Positions 21,533 to 32,154 of a stretch of 64,000 bases of DNA are shown piece after piece; the stretch's first letter is position 1, and each line of letters begins with the position of its first letter. The stretch lies in the NCBI GenBank assembly GCA_963556255.1, contig OY744605.1, positions 5,158,381-5,222,380 on the forward strand, given 5' to 3'. This DNA comes from Allolobophora icterica (Eukaryota; Annelida; Clitellata; Crassiclitellata; Lumbricidae). The translations under genes and the position numbers were made by a program. The notes below the pieces were generated by a model. It did no database searches and was not told where the DNA came from. It saw only the letters and a program-made list of their open reading frames with translations.

Positions 21533-22270
21533 TCAGTTTCAGTTTATTTATTTCAGTTTCAGTTTTTATATTTCAGTTTCAGTTTATATATTTCAGTTTC
21601 AGTTAATTTATTTCAGTTTCAGTTTATTTATTTCAGTTTCAGTTAATTTATTTCAGTTTCAGTTTATTTATTTCAGTTTCAGTTTATATATTTCAGTTTC
21701 AGTTAATTTATTTCAGTTTCAGTTTATTTATTTCAGTTTCAGTTAATTTATTTCAGTTTCAGTTTATTTATTTCAGTTTCAGTTTATATATTTCAGTTTC
21801 AGTTAATTTATTTCAGTTTCAGTTTATTTATTTCAGTTTCAGTTTATATATTTCAGTTTCAGTTAATTTATTTCAGTTTCAGTTTATTTATTTCAGTTTC
21901 AGTTAATTTATTTCAGTTTCAGTTTATTTATTTCAGTTTCAGTTAATTTATTTCAGTTTCAGATTATTTATTTCAGTTTCAGTTTATTTATTTCAGTTTC
22001 AGTTAATTTATTTCAGTTTCAGATTATTTATTTCAGTTTCAGTTAATTTATTTCAGTTTCAGTTTATTTATTTCAGTTTCAGATTATTTATTTCAGTTTC
22101 AGATTATTTATTTCAGTTTCAGTTAATTTATTTCAGTTTCAGTTTATTTATTTCAGTTTCAGATTATTTATTTCAGTTTCAGTTAATTTATTTCAGTTTC
22201 AGTTTATTTATTTCAGTTTCAGTTAATTTATTTCAGTTTCAGATTATTTATTTCAGTTTCAGTTTATTTG
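21533..22270. repeat. 20-bp minisatellite (TTTCAGTTTCAG core), about 36 units
   Basis: Units are exactly 20 bp: a constant TTTCAGTTTCAG and a variable 8-mer, mainly TTTATTTA, TTAATTTA, TTTATATA or ATTATTTA. The array stays in phase across about 740 bp. Confidence 0.97.
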
Positions 22271-22389
22271 AATAAAACCAAATCAAATCAAATCAGGTGA
22301 GATCAAAACAACTCTTCGCGTTGTAGCATGTAGTATACGATAGTTAGTTCTACTTTTGACTTCAGTCTTTTAATGACGACCGACGTTTA

Positions 22390-22640
22390 TCCTAGCATTG
22401 TATTGTATCTGGAAATTTATAAAGAGCCGCTCCCAGCACAGAAGCCCCAGGAAACAGAAATGCCTTAAAAGAACGCAAGACCAATGAGGAAAAGCCAGTC
22501 ATTAGTTTGGCCCTGAGCAGAGGGGGAAAGTCACTCCAGATAGTTGGACCCACTACAGCAAACGCTCGATGCTGGGCCAAGGCAGTTTTAGCCCTGGTAA
22601 CAAATAGATCAAGCAGATTCACAGAGCGCTATAAGATAGA
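22390..22640 (-). pseudogene. LINE (CR1/L2-like) reverse transcriptase C-terminus
   Basis: A 76-codon - strand frame reads RAKTALAQHRAFAVVGPTIW, then SSLVLRSFKAFLF, the closing A-x2-G-P-x-x-W and SFK motifs of CR1/L2-like ORF2. It is followed by an AATAC-type tail at 22,396-22,407. The polymerase core is missing. Its tail pentanucleotide differs from the TTGA- and AAT-tailed ends elsewhere, so it is a different family. Confidence 0.75.
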
Positions 22641-22659
22641 AGAAGATGCAGATATCGGC

Positions 22660-22862
22660 TTTCGCAGGTAGTTCGAGAGATATTTCGCCATAAGATGTTG
22701 TTAAACATTGCATACTTCTTCAAACAAACCTGTATCAATTGCAGAGGCTCTAGGGATCTGCATTGAATCGAATTACCTGTTATTCGTGTTGAGTAGGTAA
22801 GTTGCACGGGAAGTTAGTGAGGCGTGAAGATTCGCTGTGAAATTGTACATATCAATAGATAT
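22660..22862. repeat. Module shared with 32.2, 40.0 and 54.1 kb
   Basis: GCCATAAGATGTTGTTAAAC, then TTATTCGTGTTGAGTAGGTAAG and TTGCACGGGAAGTTAGTGAGG. Confidence 0.7.
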
Positions 22863-22864
22863 AT

Positions 22865-23060
22865 TGATCTATATTCATGGATTCCGACCAGTTCAAGATT
22901 TCCTGGTCTTCTCCTTTTCCTTTTCCCCATGGATTCAGTTCATCACTTAGTTGGCTCTTCTATCATTGTCCATACGAACCACGTGTCCCATCGATAATAA
23001 TCTTCTCCTCATGGTATTCTTCTCTGTTTTATCCTCTCGCTTCCTATATCTAATGACTAC
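22865..23060 (-). pseudogene. RTE-like LINE reverse transcriptase C-terminus
   Basis: The - strand contains MGHVVRMDNDRRAN within a short frame, preceded by frame breaks. The same arrangement as at 15.4 kb shows that it belongs to the duplicated segment. Confidence 0.7.
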
Positions 23061-23104
23061 TCCGTTGCACAAACCAGAGAGCAGTGATCGAAGAGATTCA
23101 CGCA

Positions 23105-23540
23105 GCTGCATTATATAAGGACTGATTGACAAAGCTTTAAAGGTGTCCAATAAAACGCATTGTTTTAGCACTCTTTGACCCCTTTAGAAACATCTTCTGA
23201 CTGTGAAGATGGCTGACTTTGTTCTTACATTTTAATACACAAAATCTAACCTGCTTTGTCTCTGTTACTGGCCATTATGTAGATATTTTCCGTTTAACAA
23301 ATCTGTCAGACCAAAGATAATTAGCGTCACCCTCTTCATTTATCCAGGCCTCGGTGTAACGCTGCCCGGGCATAGGAAGCAGTGGCGACGTTAAATGTGT
23401 ATTCGCTAATTAAGTCGCTTTCCTTGGTCTGATTGACATACTGATTAAAGAAGATTCTGTCTTCAAGGAAGAGGATTTTAGGTCGATGTAAGAAATGCAT
23501 CGAAGAGTTGCCAATGTAAACTGACCGAGTAAGAAGTGTA
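23105..23540 (+). repeat. 530-bp GGTGTC unit, 3'-truncated (U5)
   Basis: CGCAGCTGCATTATATAAGG, GCTTTAAAGGTGTCCAAT at about 23,135, and AAGAGGATTTTAGGTCGATG (empty site for the 16.1-kb hAT). About 200 bp of the 3' part is deleted relative to 15.8-16.8 kb. Confidence 0.85.
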
Positions 23541-23564
23541 ATATTATATTAATTCTTGTATAAC

Positions 23565-24015
23565 TCCGAAATCCACCACATATATTACTCTGGACCTCTG
23601 GTAGTGCCAGTCCAAAGCCTGGAGAAGGAGGAGGGCGACGATGATAATCTTTGTTATGACAAAGCCTATTAAACAGGCACTATACTCACTACGTGTCTTA
23701 AGAAAGATTATTGGCGTGGCACAGCGTCTGTTTCTAAATGTTTTTCTGCTAATAGCCTCTTCTCTCTGGTCTCTCTGGCAAGCTGACTCAGATCTTAACT
23801 TGGAATCTCTGAACAACCCCTCTGACTTGACACAGCACTCATGAATAAGTTGGTGCCCTGCGCTTAGCTTTAGAATAGCGTGTTAGAAATTTTGTCTTTA
23901 CCATAGCGATTAAGTTTTGAGGAAAAGCAGGTGAAGTATGTATATTCTTTGCGTTAGCAAGTCCTTCTGAATAAAGAATATACTTAGTTATTTACGATTA
24001 TGATTCAAAGGCTTC
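23565..24015 (+). repeat. GTAGTGCCAGTCC block plus GATTAC-tailed LINE remnant
   Basis: The direct counterpart of 16,850-17,295, with about one difference in ten by eye. Confidence 0.8.
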
Positions 24016-24516
24016 AGAAACAGCTTTTAAACAGAAACAGCTGCGTGCCCCGCTACAGACTGTGGGCCCGCCTCCAAAGACGGGACCAGCAGGGCATCCT
24101 CGTCATGGTACGATGCAAGTATCAGAAGCGGCTTTGACGTCGGTAGAGAGTATTGAATTTGTATTGCTCTCACTGTTTGAAGGCTTTTTACGTTTCAACT
24201 AAGTAACAAAGGACGGATTCAAAGTTTAACGACATCCAAAGGACGATGACGTCAATAGAAATTATATTTGAACAATTCTCAGCATTCATTTAGCGTAAAT
24301 TTAAATGACTCAATTAACTAAAATGTCAAGCGTTTTGTCATTATTTTATGTAATTTACACTAAAGTCATATTAAAGGTGTCGAAGGAGTGTTGTATTAAA
24401 TAACGACAGCTTGTGAAGAAATAAAATAAATCAACATTCACGAGATCGTAAAACTCCTCCACTACTCTATCTGTGGTAGCTTTGAGTACTTTACATGTAA
24501 ATTAACAGTGTGCAAG
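24016..24516. repeat. Short-module region
   Basis: AGTTTAACGACATCC with GACGTCAATAG at about 24,222 and ATATTAAAGGTGTCGAAGG at about 24,370, then CACGAGATCGTAAAACTCC. Confidence 0.5.
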
Positions 24517-24816
24517 CAGGAGCGTAGCCAGACTTGAATTCAAGAGGAGGCAAAAAATCTTGAAAAGAATTTGATGACCTTTTTAGCGATTGCTACCCAA
24601 AGAAATTGATGACCTTTTTTGGGGAGATTTCTCTGTGAAAAAATTTGATGACCTTTTTCTGGGATTTCTTCTTAAATTTCTTCTCGTGGGCCAGGGTTCA
24701 CCGTTCAAGAGGAGGCAAAATCCAGGTGCAGGGATATAACCCAAGGAAACATTTTAAATTTATAAAACCAAGAGGAGGCAGCTGCCTCTGCTTGCCTCAA
24801 TGTAGCTACGCTTATG
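24517..24816. mobile_element. 300-bp hAT-like MITE
   Basis: Imperfect inverted ends CAGGAGCGTAGCC and, as reverse complement, CATAAGCGTAGCT lie between 8-bp duplications TGTGCAAG at 24,509-24,516 and 24,817-24,824. Inside, TTTGATGACCTTTTT appears three times in direct repeat and GAGGAGGCA three times. There is no coding sequence. Confidence 0.88.
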
Positions 24817-24837
24817 TGTGCAAGTTACAGTTTCCGG

Positions 24838-25310
24838 TTTAATTTAAATACAACATCCTCACCGAGAAAGTCTTTCTCATAAAATCCGGTCATGTGTTCT
24901 TTGTCTAAGGTTATATACAGTTTTCTTTCTTGTATGTAAATACCCCTGCAAAGCATGCCCTGGACAGTCCAAGACATCGGAAAACAGCCGGGTATCAGCT
25001 TGTTCACATAACTGTTCGTATGTCGGATTGTTGGTGGGGAGGTATCTCAGGTGAATGAGTTTATTTATTACCGAGTCCAGCTTATTCCTATCTTGTTGCC
25101 CTGCCAATCCCCACCATGCTGAAGCCGCATATAGCGTCGTGCCAGAGGGGTGGACCCATGGAAACCGGGTCCGGTTGCTAGGGATAACAGGGAGAGGAGG
25201 CAGGGACTGCTCATCTAGAAGGCTGAACAACTGCAAGTTGATAATAACCCCTACACGGTTCAGAAATGCTGAAGCGAGGCTTTGTACGCACAGACTTTTA
25301 TGAATGAGCA
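24838..25310 (-). pseudogene. LINE (CR1-like) reverse transcriptase C-terminal region
   Basis: A 158-codon - strand frame (24,877-25,353) reads LLDEQSLPPLPVIPSNRTRF, TTLYAASAWWGLAGQQDRNK, LIHLRYLPTNNPTYEQLCEQ and HDRIL. The A-S-A-W-W-G and D-R-x-K-L motifs mark the region after the reverse transcriptase thumb in CR1-like LINEs. A frameshift near 24,950 moves the last part (FYEKDFLGEDVVF) to another frame. The N-terminal 20 residues are probably not part of the protein. The element ends near the hAT MITE. Confidence 0.8.
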
Positions 25311-25339
25311 TCACGAACATGGTTTCGACATATAACAAT

Positions 25340-25610
25340 TTTGGCTTTGACAATTATTTATACAAAAAGGAAGGTTTTAAATGGGGTGTCTAAAACATGA
25401 CCATAAGTCAACGGAAACAATTAAAAACATGAACTGAATTACAATAACTTTGAAAACGTCAACGGCTTTTTGCTGCGTAAGATATCGGAAAACTGTGGAA
25501 TAAATAAAATAACGAAATAACCATAATAACTATTTGTTACAGATGGTTTCGTTTGTGTTAACATAACGACGTCAATATCCATGGCGGCCGTAAAGCAGCA
25601 GCTCGCGTTA
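25340..25610 (+). repeat. Partial copy of the 46.4/57.5-kb block
   Basis: TTTAAATGGGGTGTCTAAAA, GAAAACGTCAACGGC, TAAGATATCGGAAAACTG and AAATAACGAAATAACC match those blocks. Confidence 0.65.
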
Positions 25611-25950
25611 AACGAGAAGAGGATCATAGGAGGGTCAGAGATGGGAGCAACACGAAGGATGGTGGCTCAGGCAAAAGCCAGTCCAAATAAGACAATTAAA
25701 ATGTGACGATAAAAGAGAAGATAAGATATATAAGAAGTAACATGACAAGGTAAGCGGCAAGATCAAGGCAAGGTAAGCTAACAAGACAAATGAAAGGCAT
25801 TGCAGTGTGACAGAAGGTAAAGGTAAATGAAGGTAAGTCAAGGGAACGCAGGGTAAACTGTTATAATAATGTAAAGGGAGCCAACAACCAATGATCGCTT
25901 CAAGTTAAACCACATTCTATAATCTAATCCATTCACATTATAATGTTAAT
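25611..25950. other. Purine-rich spacer (AAGGTAAG-like)
   Basis: Loose AAGGTAAG repeats similar to 61,075-61,205. No gene is seen. Confidence 0.5.
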
Positions 25951-25954
25951 ATTT

Positions 25955-26149
25955 ATGTATGTATGTATGTATGTATGTATGTATGTATGTATGTATGTAT
26001 GTATGTATGTATGTATGTATGTATGTATGTATGTATGTATGTGTGTATGCATGTATGTATGTATGTATGTATGTATGTGTGTATGCATGTATGTATGTAT
26101 GTATGTATGTATGTATGTATGTATGTATGTATGTATGTATGTATGTATG

Positions 26150-26180
<31 letters not shown>

Positions 26181-26205
26181 GTATGTATGTATGTATGTAT
26201 GTATG
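25955..26205. repeat. (ATGT)n microsatellite
   Basis: About 60 tetranucleotides with two GTGTATGCATGT interruptions. A GATTGATTGATTGA LINE-type tail follows at 26,239. Confidence 0.97.
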
Positions 26206-26289
26206 CAATCTGTATGCAATATGTATGTCAAATAAATGATTTTGATTGATTGATTGAATCTTGATATCAATTACCAATAAGAGGTAAAC

Positions 26290-26690
26290 CAGTTTTAATA
26301 TACCGATCGACACATTCATACAAAGAACATCCAAACAAAAGGATGTCGATTCATGCACAAAGTTACCGATACACACAGACTGCCAAATGATAATCCATAA
26401 AAACACTGAATTCCATAAACACCAATTCAGAGAGAGGCAGAAACACATCTAGACATGAGAAGAATATCCAAACGGACACACAGTGACAAACAGATCAGTT
26501 CAGACGTAAGTACACATACACCAAGACCCACAGCGAGACAAACGCCAACACATATAATAATACACAGATAAAATAGACACCGATACACGAAGATACACAA
26601 ACAAACATACACAGTAACAGACCAAACAATTCACAGATACAAACCGATACAACGTGGCCTATAGTAATACGCAGATAAAATAGATTAGCG
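26290..26690. repeat. ACA-rich dispersed block, copy 1 of 3
   Basis: Nearly the same as 62,860-63,130 and related to 52,000-52,340: AACAGATCAGTTCAGACG, CACCAAGACCCACAG, CACGAAGATACACAAACAAAC and CAGTAACAGACCAAAC. Confidence 0.85.
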
Positions 26691-27720
26691 CGTTAGAAAT
26701 TTGGCGTTACTCATTACGAATCAAAGACTTTTGAAACAGATCTTCCTTGCGTACCTCGCTATAGACTCTCGCCCTGCCTCCAAAGACGGGACCAGCAGGG
26801 CATCCTCGCGCCGACAAGGCGAAAGCATCGGACATTTCCACGGCGAGTAACCATTGAAATTGAAGCAGTTAACTCATCCAGTGCTTCGAGGGGAACGATA
26901 GATCATATTGAATTTCCAACAGTTAACTACATCCTTCGGCCTTTGATGTCGTTAGAAAATAATTGAACACTTCTCACCGTTCGTTTGACCTACACACTAT
27001 GTACCGAGAACAACTTGGGTGCGATTTGTTGATATATAAATTTTGATGAAGCCATGTTAAAGGTGTCGAAAGAGTGTCGTACTCAATAAAGTTTAGCGAC
27101 AACGTAGACTGCCAGAACCGTTCAACCTGCAGCTTGGATGGGATTTCCAAAGGTTTAATGGCATCTTATGGAATCAGAGGCCATAGACGTCAATAGAAGA
27201 TTTTAAAACAGTTTTCACTGTTTGAAGTACTCGAGGAGACCACCAGACTGAGGAATGAAGAGGAAAACGCCATCTATGGTTTATGCTCTTGAAATCAAAT
27301 AAAAAGATTCCTAAATTCTGCTTTCGAAAGAAAAGTCACGAAAGGCCTAGGCCGAGAGAAACAGATCCACGACGCTAACGGCCTACAAGATAGCGCATTG
27401 GATAACATCTGGCTTAGAGTGCGAGAGGTACAGAGATCGAGTCCTATAGGCGGACATGCTTTGTAGGCTGCAATTTGCGCCGTGTATTGCAGGCTGTCTG
27501 TGTTCTGTTAGTAGTTAAGGTTTATCGCATGACATGTACATGTACAGCGCAGTGCGTTTGCAGGCGCTTAATTAAAGAATAAATATTATATTATATTATA
27601 AGAACACCTTTAAAACTATTCTTAGAGATGCTATATATATCTCTCCTGTAAAAGGCTTCCAATTGCGTCTGTGAAAACCGCAGTAAGTTACTACAGTAAT
27701 GAAACATGACGCTACAATTA
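26691..27720. repeat. Short-module region
   Basis: LINE-remnant tail AGCGCGTTAGAAATTTGGCG at about 26,687, module pieces at about 26,925 and 27,165 (GGTTTAATGGCATCTTATGG with GACGTCAATAG), GTTAAAGGTGTCGAAAG at about 27,056, and GAACACCTTTAAAAC at about 27,602. 27,250-27,590 holds nothing I recognise. Confidence 0.5.
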
Positions 27721-27905
27721 TCAAGAAATTATCGAACACATGTCTTGGCGCCCGCTCATTTTTCTGCTGACCCCTATCGAGTGGAAGGCTGAGTCGACCT
27801 AGAGGGGATTGCGGGCACTAAACCGTGTCTTTTCAAGATCTATTGTTCTATAGACAAGATTATTGCAATTTATTTGTACCCCTCACCGATGAATATATTT
27901 ACGAG
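27721..27905. repeat. Repeat shared with 63.53-63.72 kb
   Basis: ATTATCAAG, GCCCGCTCATTTT, GTGGAAGGCTGAGTCGAC and TTTCAAG-ATCT pieces in the same order. At 63.5 kb it runs into a LINE-type AATAC tail, so this is probably a LINE 3' region. Confidence 0.6.
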
Positions 27906-27939
27906 GTTTGGCCGTCGTTAAACAGCAACTATACACACA

Positions 27940-28320
27940 GAGCTAGCAAATTGCGAATGTCAAGGTCTATGCCATTTAGTCAATAATTAGTTAATTAGTT
28001 AATTATTTAATTAATTAAGTAGGTAAATCAGTAAATAAGTAAGTACGACTTAATTCTTAAGTAAGCATTTGGTAAACCTCTTTAACTGCACACGCAGAGC
28101 CAGCGGTTTACGAATACCAAGGTCTAAACAATTTTGTCTTCATAAATAAAAAAGAAATTTAAAAAATTTAGCAATTAAGTAAGTCATTAAGTAGATAAGT
28201 AAGTATGACTTTCTTCTTAAGTAAGCGTATGAGTATTTAAAGCATATTTTGGGAAACCTACAAACTCGCTTAATCCACGCCGAAAACGTGGCCTATACTT
28301 TGACACCTCGTTTAAAGTAT
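27940..28320. repeat. About 145-bp direct repeat with AAGTAAGT tracts
   Basis: Two adjacent copies share CACACNGAGC, ATACCAAGGTCTA, AAGTAAGTACGACTT and TCTTAAGTAAGC. A third copy is at 54,670-54,840, again followed by TTTGACACCTCGTTTAAA-type sequence. Confidence 0.7.
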
Positions 28321-28424
28321 TTGCTCTTCTATAAATAAGCATAACGTAAACGCGTGACTAACTGAAAAATCTCAATTTTTAAGCCGCTCGTAGGAAGAAA
28401 TAAGTGTGAGTGCAAACCACTAGT

Positions 28425-28660
28425 TTGCTTGTAATCGTAATCGTAAACTAAAAATTTCGCAAAGGCGTTACTAGGAAGCTAAGCGCAGAGCATCAGCTTA
28501 TAAATTACGACCGCAGCGTCTTGTCAGAGGGGTTGTCTAGTGGAGAACTGGGTCCGGTTGCTAGAGAGACTACGGAGAGGAGGCAGAGACTGTTCGCCTG
28601 GAAGGCTGAACAATTGTAATTCGATCATAACACAATAGATAACGCATACATAGACATGCA
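28425..28660 (-). repeat. GATTAC-tailed LINE remnant, inverted
   Basis: Reverse complement: CAGCCTTCCAGGCGAACAG, CTGCCTCCTCTCCGTAGTC, CTAGACAACCCCTCTGAC and AGTTTACGATTACGATTAC. It has the same internal join as the + strand copies. Confidence 0.7.
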
Positions 28661-28724
28661 TAAATTATATGCAGCTACATACATACATATACATATGTAA
28701 TCAGTGCTTTTATCATATGTAGTT

Positions 28725-29160
28725 TCTATTTAACGACGCTGTGTCATAAGATGATTAGCGTCGCTCCCTTCCTTACCCTATCTTAGGTCTGACACTACCT
28801 GAGTATAAGGCAGTGACGGTGTTTCAATGCCTATCCTCTAGTCAAGTCGACTTCATGGGGTCCGTACTGTTTGAAAAATATATAACGTATTCAAAGAAAG
28901 ATATCTTAAAGCGAAGCAAGAAATACATTGAAGTGTCGCCAATGTCGACTGAAAGAGACAGAATCGTAAATGTAATTGTAAATGTTACATAAATGTAAAT
29001 TCACCAAATTGTAAAGATGGAATTTTTGTTTTACCTTCAAGGAAAATCTTATGTATGAAGCTGAAACTAAATAAACAAAACAGTCGGAATATATTTATGG
29101 TAATATTTAGACACCTTTGTTAGGAATTCTGATTCTATAATAACTGGAATAAATCCGCTG
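28725..29160 (+). repeat. 530-bp GGTGTC unit, 5'-truncated (U6)
   Basis: TTTAACGACGCTGTGTCATAAG, GATTAGCGTCGC, AAATACATTGAAGTGTCGCC and TTTAGACACCTTTGTTAGG at about 29,108, followed by GGAATAAATCC. Confidence 0.8.
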
Positions 29161-29239
29161 ATGATAAATCAGTTGTTGCATGCCCGGGTATTAAGAGTAC
29201 TTCAAGCTATAAAAACGTTCAATTAACTGTGAGAATTTT

Positions 29240-29345
29240 AACAACTGATTCTACAATCTTATAGTACATTCTACTTATGCATGTGACAGATGCAATGCAC
29301 GGGAAACCCTTCCACACCTTTTATTACATAGCCAGAAAAAATATG
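29240..29345 (+). pseudogene. LINE cysteine-rich C-terminal fragment
   Basis: GACAGATGCAATGCACGGG and CACCTTTTATTACATAG encode, allowing frame breaks, CDRCNARET then HLLLHS. Same class as at 17.6 kb. Confidence 0.4.
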
Positions 29346-29559
29346 CTATACACACTGTTTAATTCCAGACTATACGTCAACGGCCTAAATGCCATAAGAT
29401 GTCATTAAACTCTGGATTCATCAATCTATCCATCCAGGCTATCTATATGTGCAATGTCACCGTGAACAGCCCGGCAAAAAAAGATGTCGTTACACAATAG
29501 AAACTACTATCAACTACGTATTCATAGGACTGAAGGTTGTGAAGTTCATTTAAAAATGT

Positions 29560-29905
29560 TAGACATAACGAAAAACGACAAATCGGAGAGCAATTTTAAA
29601 AGAGCGACAGAAATATTTCGGAGATAATTGAATGCCCATAACCTCCCAAGAACAAACAACAGCTTTGAGGCTGTGAGGCACAGGAGGTTCGAAACTGTAG
29701 TAGAAGGTTACCACCTGGGATTATTGTCGATGATAAAGGAATTCATAAAAAACGAGAGGCACCGCACAGATCAAGAGGGCGAGAGGCTGATTGCAGGGAA
29801 CATTCCAGTTAAGAAGAAGAAGAGCAACTCCAAAGAGAAGAGAGGATAGCAACCGTTGTGAGGAGACATGGTACTATATCTCTCGAGGAGTACCTTCAAG
29901 GTACT
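29560..29905 (+). pseudogene. Mutator-like (MULE) transposase C-terminal fragment
   Basis: The + frame from 29,628 reads NLPRTNNSFEAVRHRRFETV, GLLSMIKEFIKNERHRTDQE and RLIAGNIPVKKKK. LPRTNNSxExWHRRF followed by a hydrophobic K-x-E segment and an AG-KKK stretch is the pattern I know from the C-terminus of FLYWCH-associated MULE transposases in invertebrates, after the DDE domain. Here the W of EAWH is replaced by a one-base change of frame spacing (EAVRHRR). The stop at 29,849 is premature, because a related LEEYLQG-like stretch continues in another frame. No terminal repeats were found. It is a decayed fragment. Confidence 0.6.
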
Positions 29906-29912
29906 CCTCGAG
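29882..29912. other. 13-bp perfect hairpin
   Basis: CTCGAGGAGTACC and GGTACTCCTCGAG are separated by TTCAA. It falls inside the decayed MULE fragment. Confidence 0.8.
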
Positions 29913-29919
29913 GTACATG

Positions 29920-30652
29920 CCCACAGCATAAACTAAACTTCCTGTCATAGATTGGTAGAAGAATCAAACATTGAGTGAATACAGTAGTAAATTTGTTAGA
30001 CTAGTAGCCAAGATGTAGTGTTCAGACTCGAAGCCTACATTTATTGCTTTTGAGTGAGTACATAATATTTTTTGTCGGTTTTTTAATGCTGACTTCATTT
30101 CTGTAGGTTTTCACTCTTTTGTGCGGTATTTATTCACTCTTCGGCTATGTTTCTCTTATGAACAGGCCACATCTAGTATTAGCAAACCTATGCGCTAGAT
30201 GATTATTATATTGTGAAATCAAACCGTTTTAAAGGTGTGTAAAAAGTGTAGAATTAAGTAATGTATAATGAAAGCTTATGACTGAGATTATCGTTCAACC
30301 AAGCGATTGCATTGCATTTCCTGCAGTTTAGTGGCATTTTATGGCTTCAAAGGCCGTTGACCTTGACTGGAACAAATGTTCAATCAATCAATCAATATTT
30401 GTTTATTCATAACATGGAAGCTGACACCCACGCAACTTTTAACATAGAATTTACAGTTTCCACTTACCACATGGCAGTATCCTACCTTACAATACAATAC
30501 AATACAATACAATACAACTGATATTTGTTAATGGACTCCTTACAACGTTCAGAAGTGCACACTGAAGCCAGTAAAACACTGGAGACTACTCATCTTTGTT
30601 CAAGCTTTTTGCATGGACACAATGGCCTTTCATGACACAAGATCTACTTAAG
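29920..30652. other. Spacer with module and tails
   Basis: TTTTAAAGGTGTGTAAAAAG at about 30,224, a GGCATTTTATGGC module at about 30,333, an AATC tail at 30,379-30,395 and (AATAC)n at 30,489-30,518. No gene is seen. Confidence 0.5.
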
Positions 30653-30656
30653 TTAA

Positions 30657-31675
30657 CCCTCAGGCTTCCAAGGTTTTTTTGTGACATCGGCTACGAAGGG
30701 GGGGTGGTTACCACCCCCCCGGAATTTCGTGTTTGGTTTCAAATATCATATCATGTAATACAGCATTTGATTCATCATTCATTTCTGAAAAGAATGGTGT
30801 ATTTAATTGTAAAATATATGAATGCATCTCGAAATTATATAGTTTTTAACAAAGGCACCGGTCCATTTAACGATATCTGATATTATCCCACACAATTTGT
30901 ACTATTTGGATAAAAAATATAAATGATGTGGGTTTTGAAAATGAACTATGTATCCAAGAATATTCTAAATATAATGAGACTTAATTATCAACAATACAAA
31001 CTATTCCAAAGTCTGTTTTAGTTACAGGCAGAACCTAAAGGCGTGCAGCTATATCAACATGAAACAAGAAATTATGTAATTTTTCCCAGCAGTCAAATAC
31101 GTCAGTGGTCCTTGCAGTTATTGCAAGTTACTTCCATTGTTTTGTGCGAATGCTTCCTGCAAACCGGCTTCTTGAACACTTCACAGCACTGCTTTACTCT
31201 GTTAGCATTCTGCTTCAACTGTTTATAGCCCTTCCCCATACCCAACCATATCGGTTTACGTTGTGATGTTGCATCAGTGATTTTCACACTGATAAAGCGT
31301 ATTATTATTTATTATGATGACTTCCGGTTTTCAAAAGACAAATAACTAAGCAAGCAAATATAGCCCTACATTCCCTCTAAAGAATGGCATAGTTGTTTCT
31401 CTTCCAGGAAGAATAATGAATACCTTTATTTATAGTCGACAACAGCTAACAGCAGCTGACGAGAGAAATTCCTGATTCCATAGGTGGTACCTAGGCTATA
31501 TCGGGTATAACTTTTTTTATGGCGTGGGATATCATCACGACTTTTACCTCAAAATGTGTGCAAATGGACCCCCTACAGCTACCTAAAATGTCAAAATTAT
31601 ATTCCATGTGCTAAAAAAAATTTTTGCAGAAAAATGTAGGGGGGGTGGTAACCACCCCCCTTGGTAGCCCGAGGG
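30657..31675 (-). mobile_element. piggyBac-like element, copy 1 (1,019 bp)
   Basis: TTAA at 30,653-30,656 and 31,676-31,679 flank inverted ends CCCTCAGGCTTCCAAGG and CCTTGGTAGCCCGAGGG. Just inside each end is a G-run/C-run palindrome, GGGTGGTTACCACCC. The element retains only the transposase C-terminus (- strand). Its twin at 37,954-38,967 is inverted and about 95 percent identical by eye. Confidence 0.9.
31102..31287 (-). pseudogene. piggyBac-type transposase C-terminal cysteine-rich fragment
   Basis: 61 codons on the - strand, with a segment C-C-x7-C-x2-H-x8-C-x2-C that includes VFKKPVCRKHSH and VTCNNCK. piggyBac transposases end in a cross-brace zinc-binding region of this kind that helps bind the element's ends. 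The upstream RNase H-like DDD core is absent. The ATG is simply the first one in the remaining frame. The matching stretch in the inverted twin, at about 38,338-38,511 on the + strand, keeps all six ligand positions but stops one or two codons earlier. Assignment is by pattern and by the TTAA flanks. Confidence 0.6.
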
Positions 31676-31679
31676 TTAA

Positions 31680-32154
31680 ACACTTCCTGAAACTGTCAAA
31701 CTGTAAGTAAACTGGTAAGTGAAATTTCATGTCTAATAATGAAATCGTGTGTAGATCACTTAGCTATGCTCTCAAAGATTCATACTACACGCCGCACACT
31801 GCAAGCAAGTCAACTGGACACTCGCAAAGACAGTGTCACCTGCACATTTTCTGTCTAAAAACACCTTTTGTGTCAGAAAACACACCGTGTCAGAAAGCAC
31901 CTTTTGTGTCAGAAAACACACTGTGTCAGGAAACACACTTTGTGTCAGAAGACACATTATTTTAGGCCCTGCGGAAACTTCACCAGTTTATCATGTTGAT
32001 GGACAACGTCTTTATTCTGTGCGTTTCAAACTAAGTGCCTTTCAACCCAAGAAGATTTCCTCTTTGGTCACTTGACTATAATTATAGGGAACTTCAATTC
32101 ACTTCAAGCAGTAACGGGTCATGTCTCACCATAAATCCAGTGTAAGCTCCTAAC
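31680..32154. other. Spacer with a 22-bp minisatellite
   Basis: At about 31,850-31,960, GTGTCAGAAAACACAC-like units of 22-23 bp repeat about four to five times. The rest is unassigned. Confidence 0.7.

Noticed and set aside
21533..22270. CRISPR array
   Set aside because: Units are contiguous 20-bp tandem repeats with no unique spacers, in animal-type DNA.
25943..26448. Frames of repeated Met-Tyr-Val-Cys or His-Thr-Tyr-Ile
   Set aside because: They come from the ATGT microsatellite.
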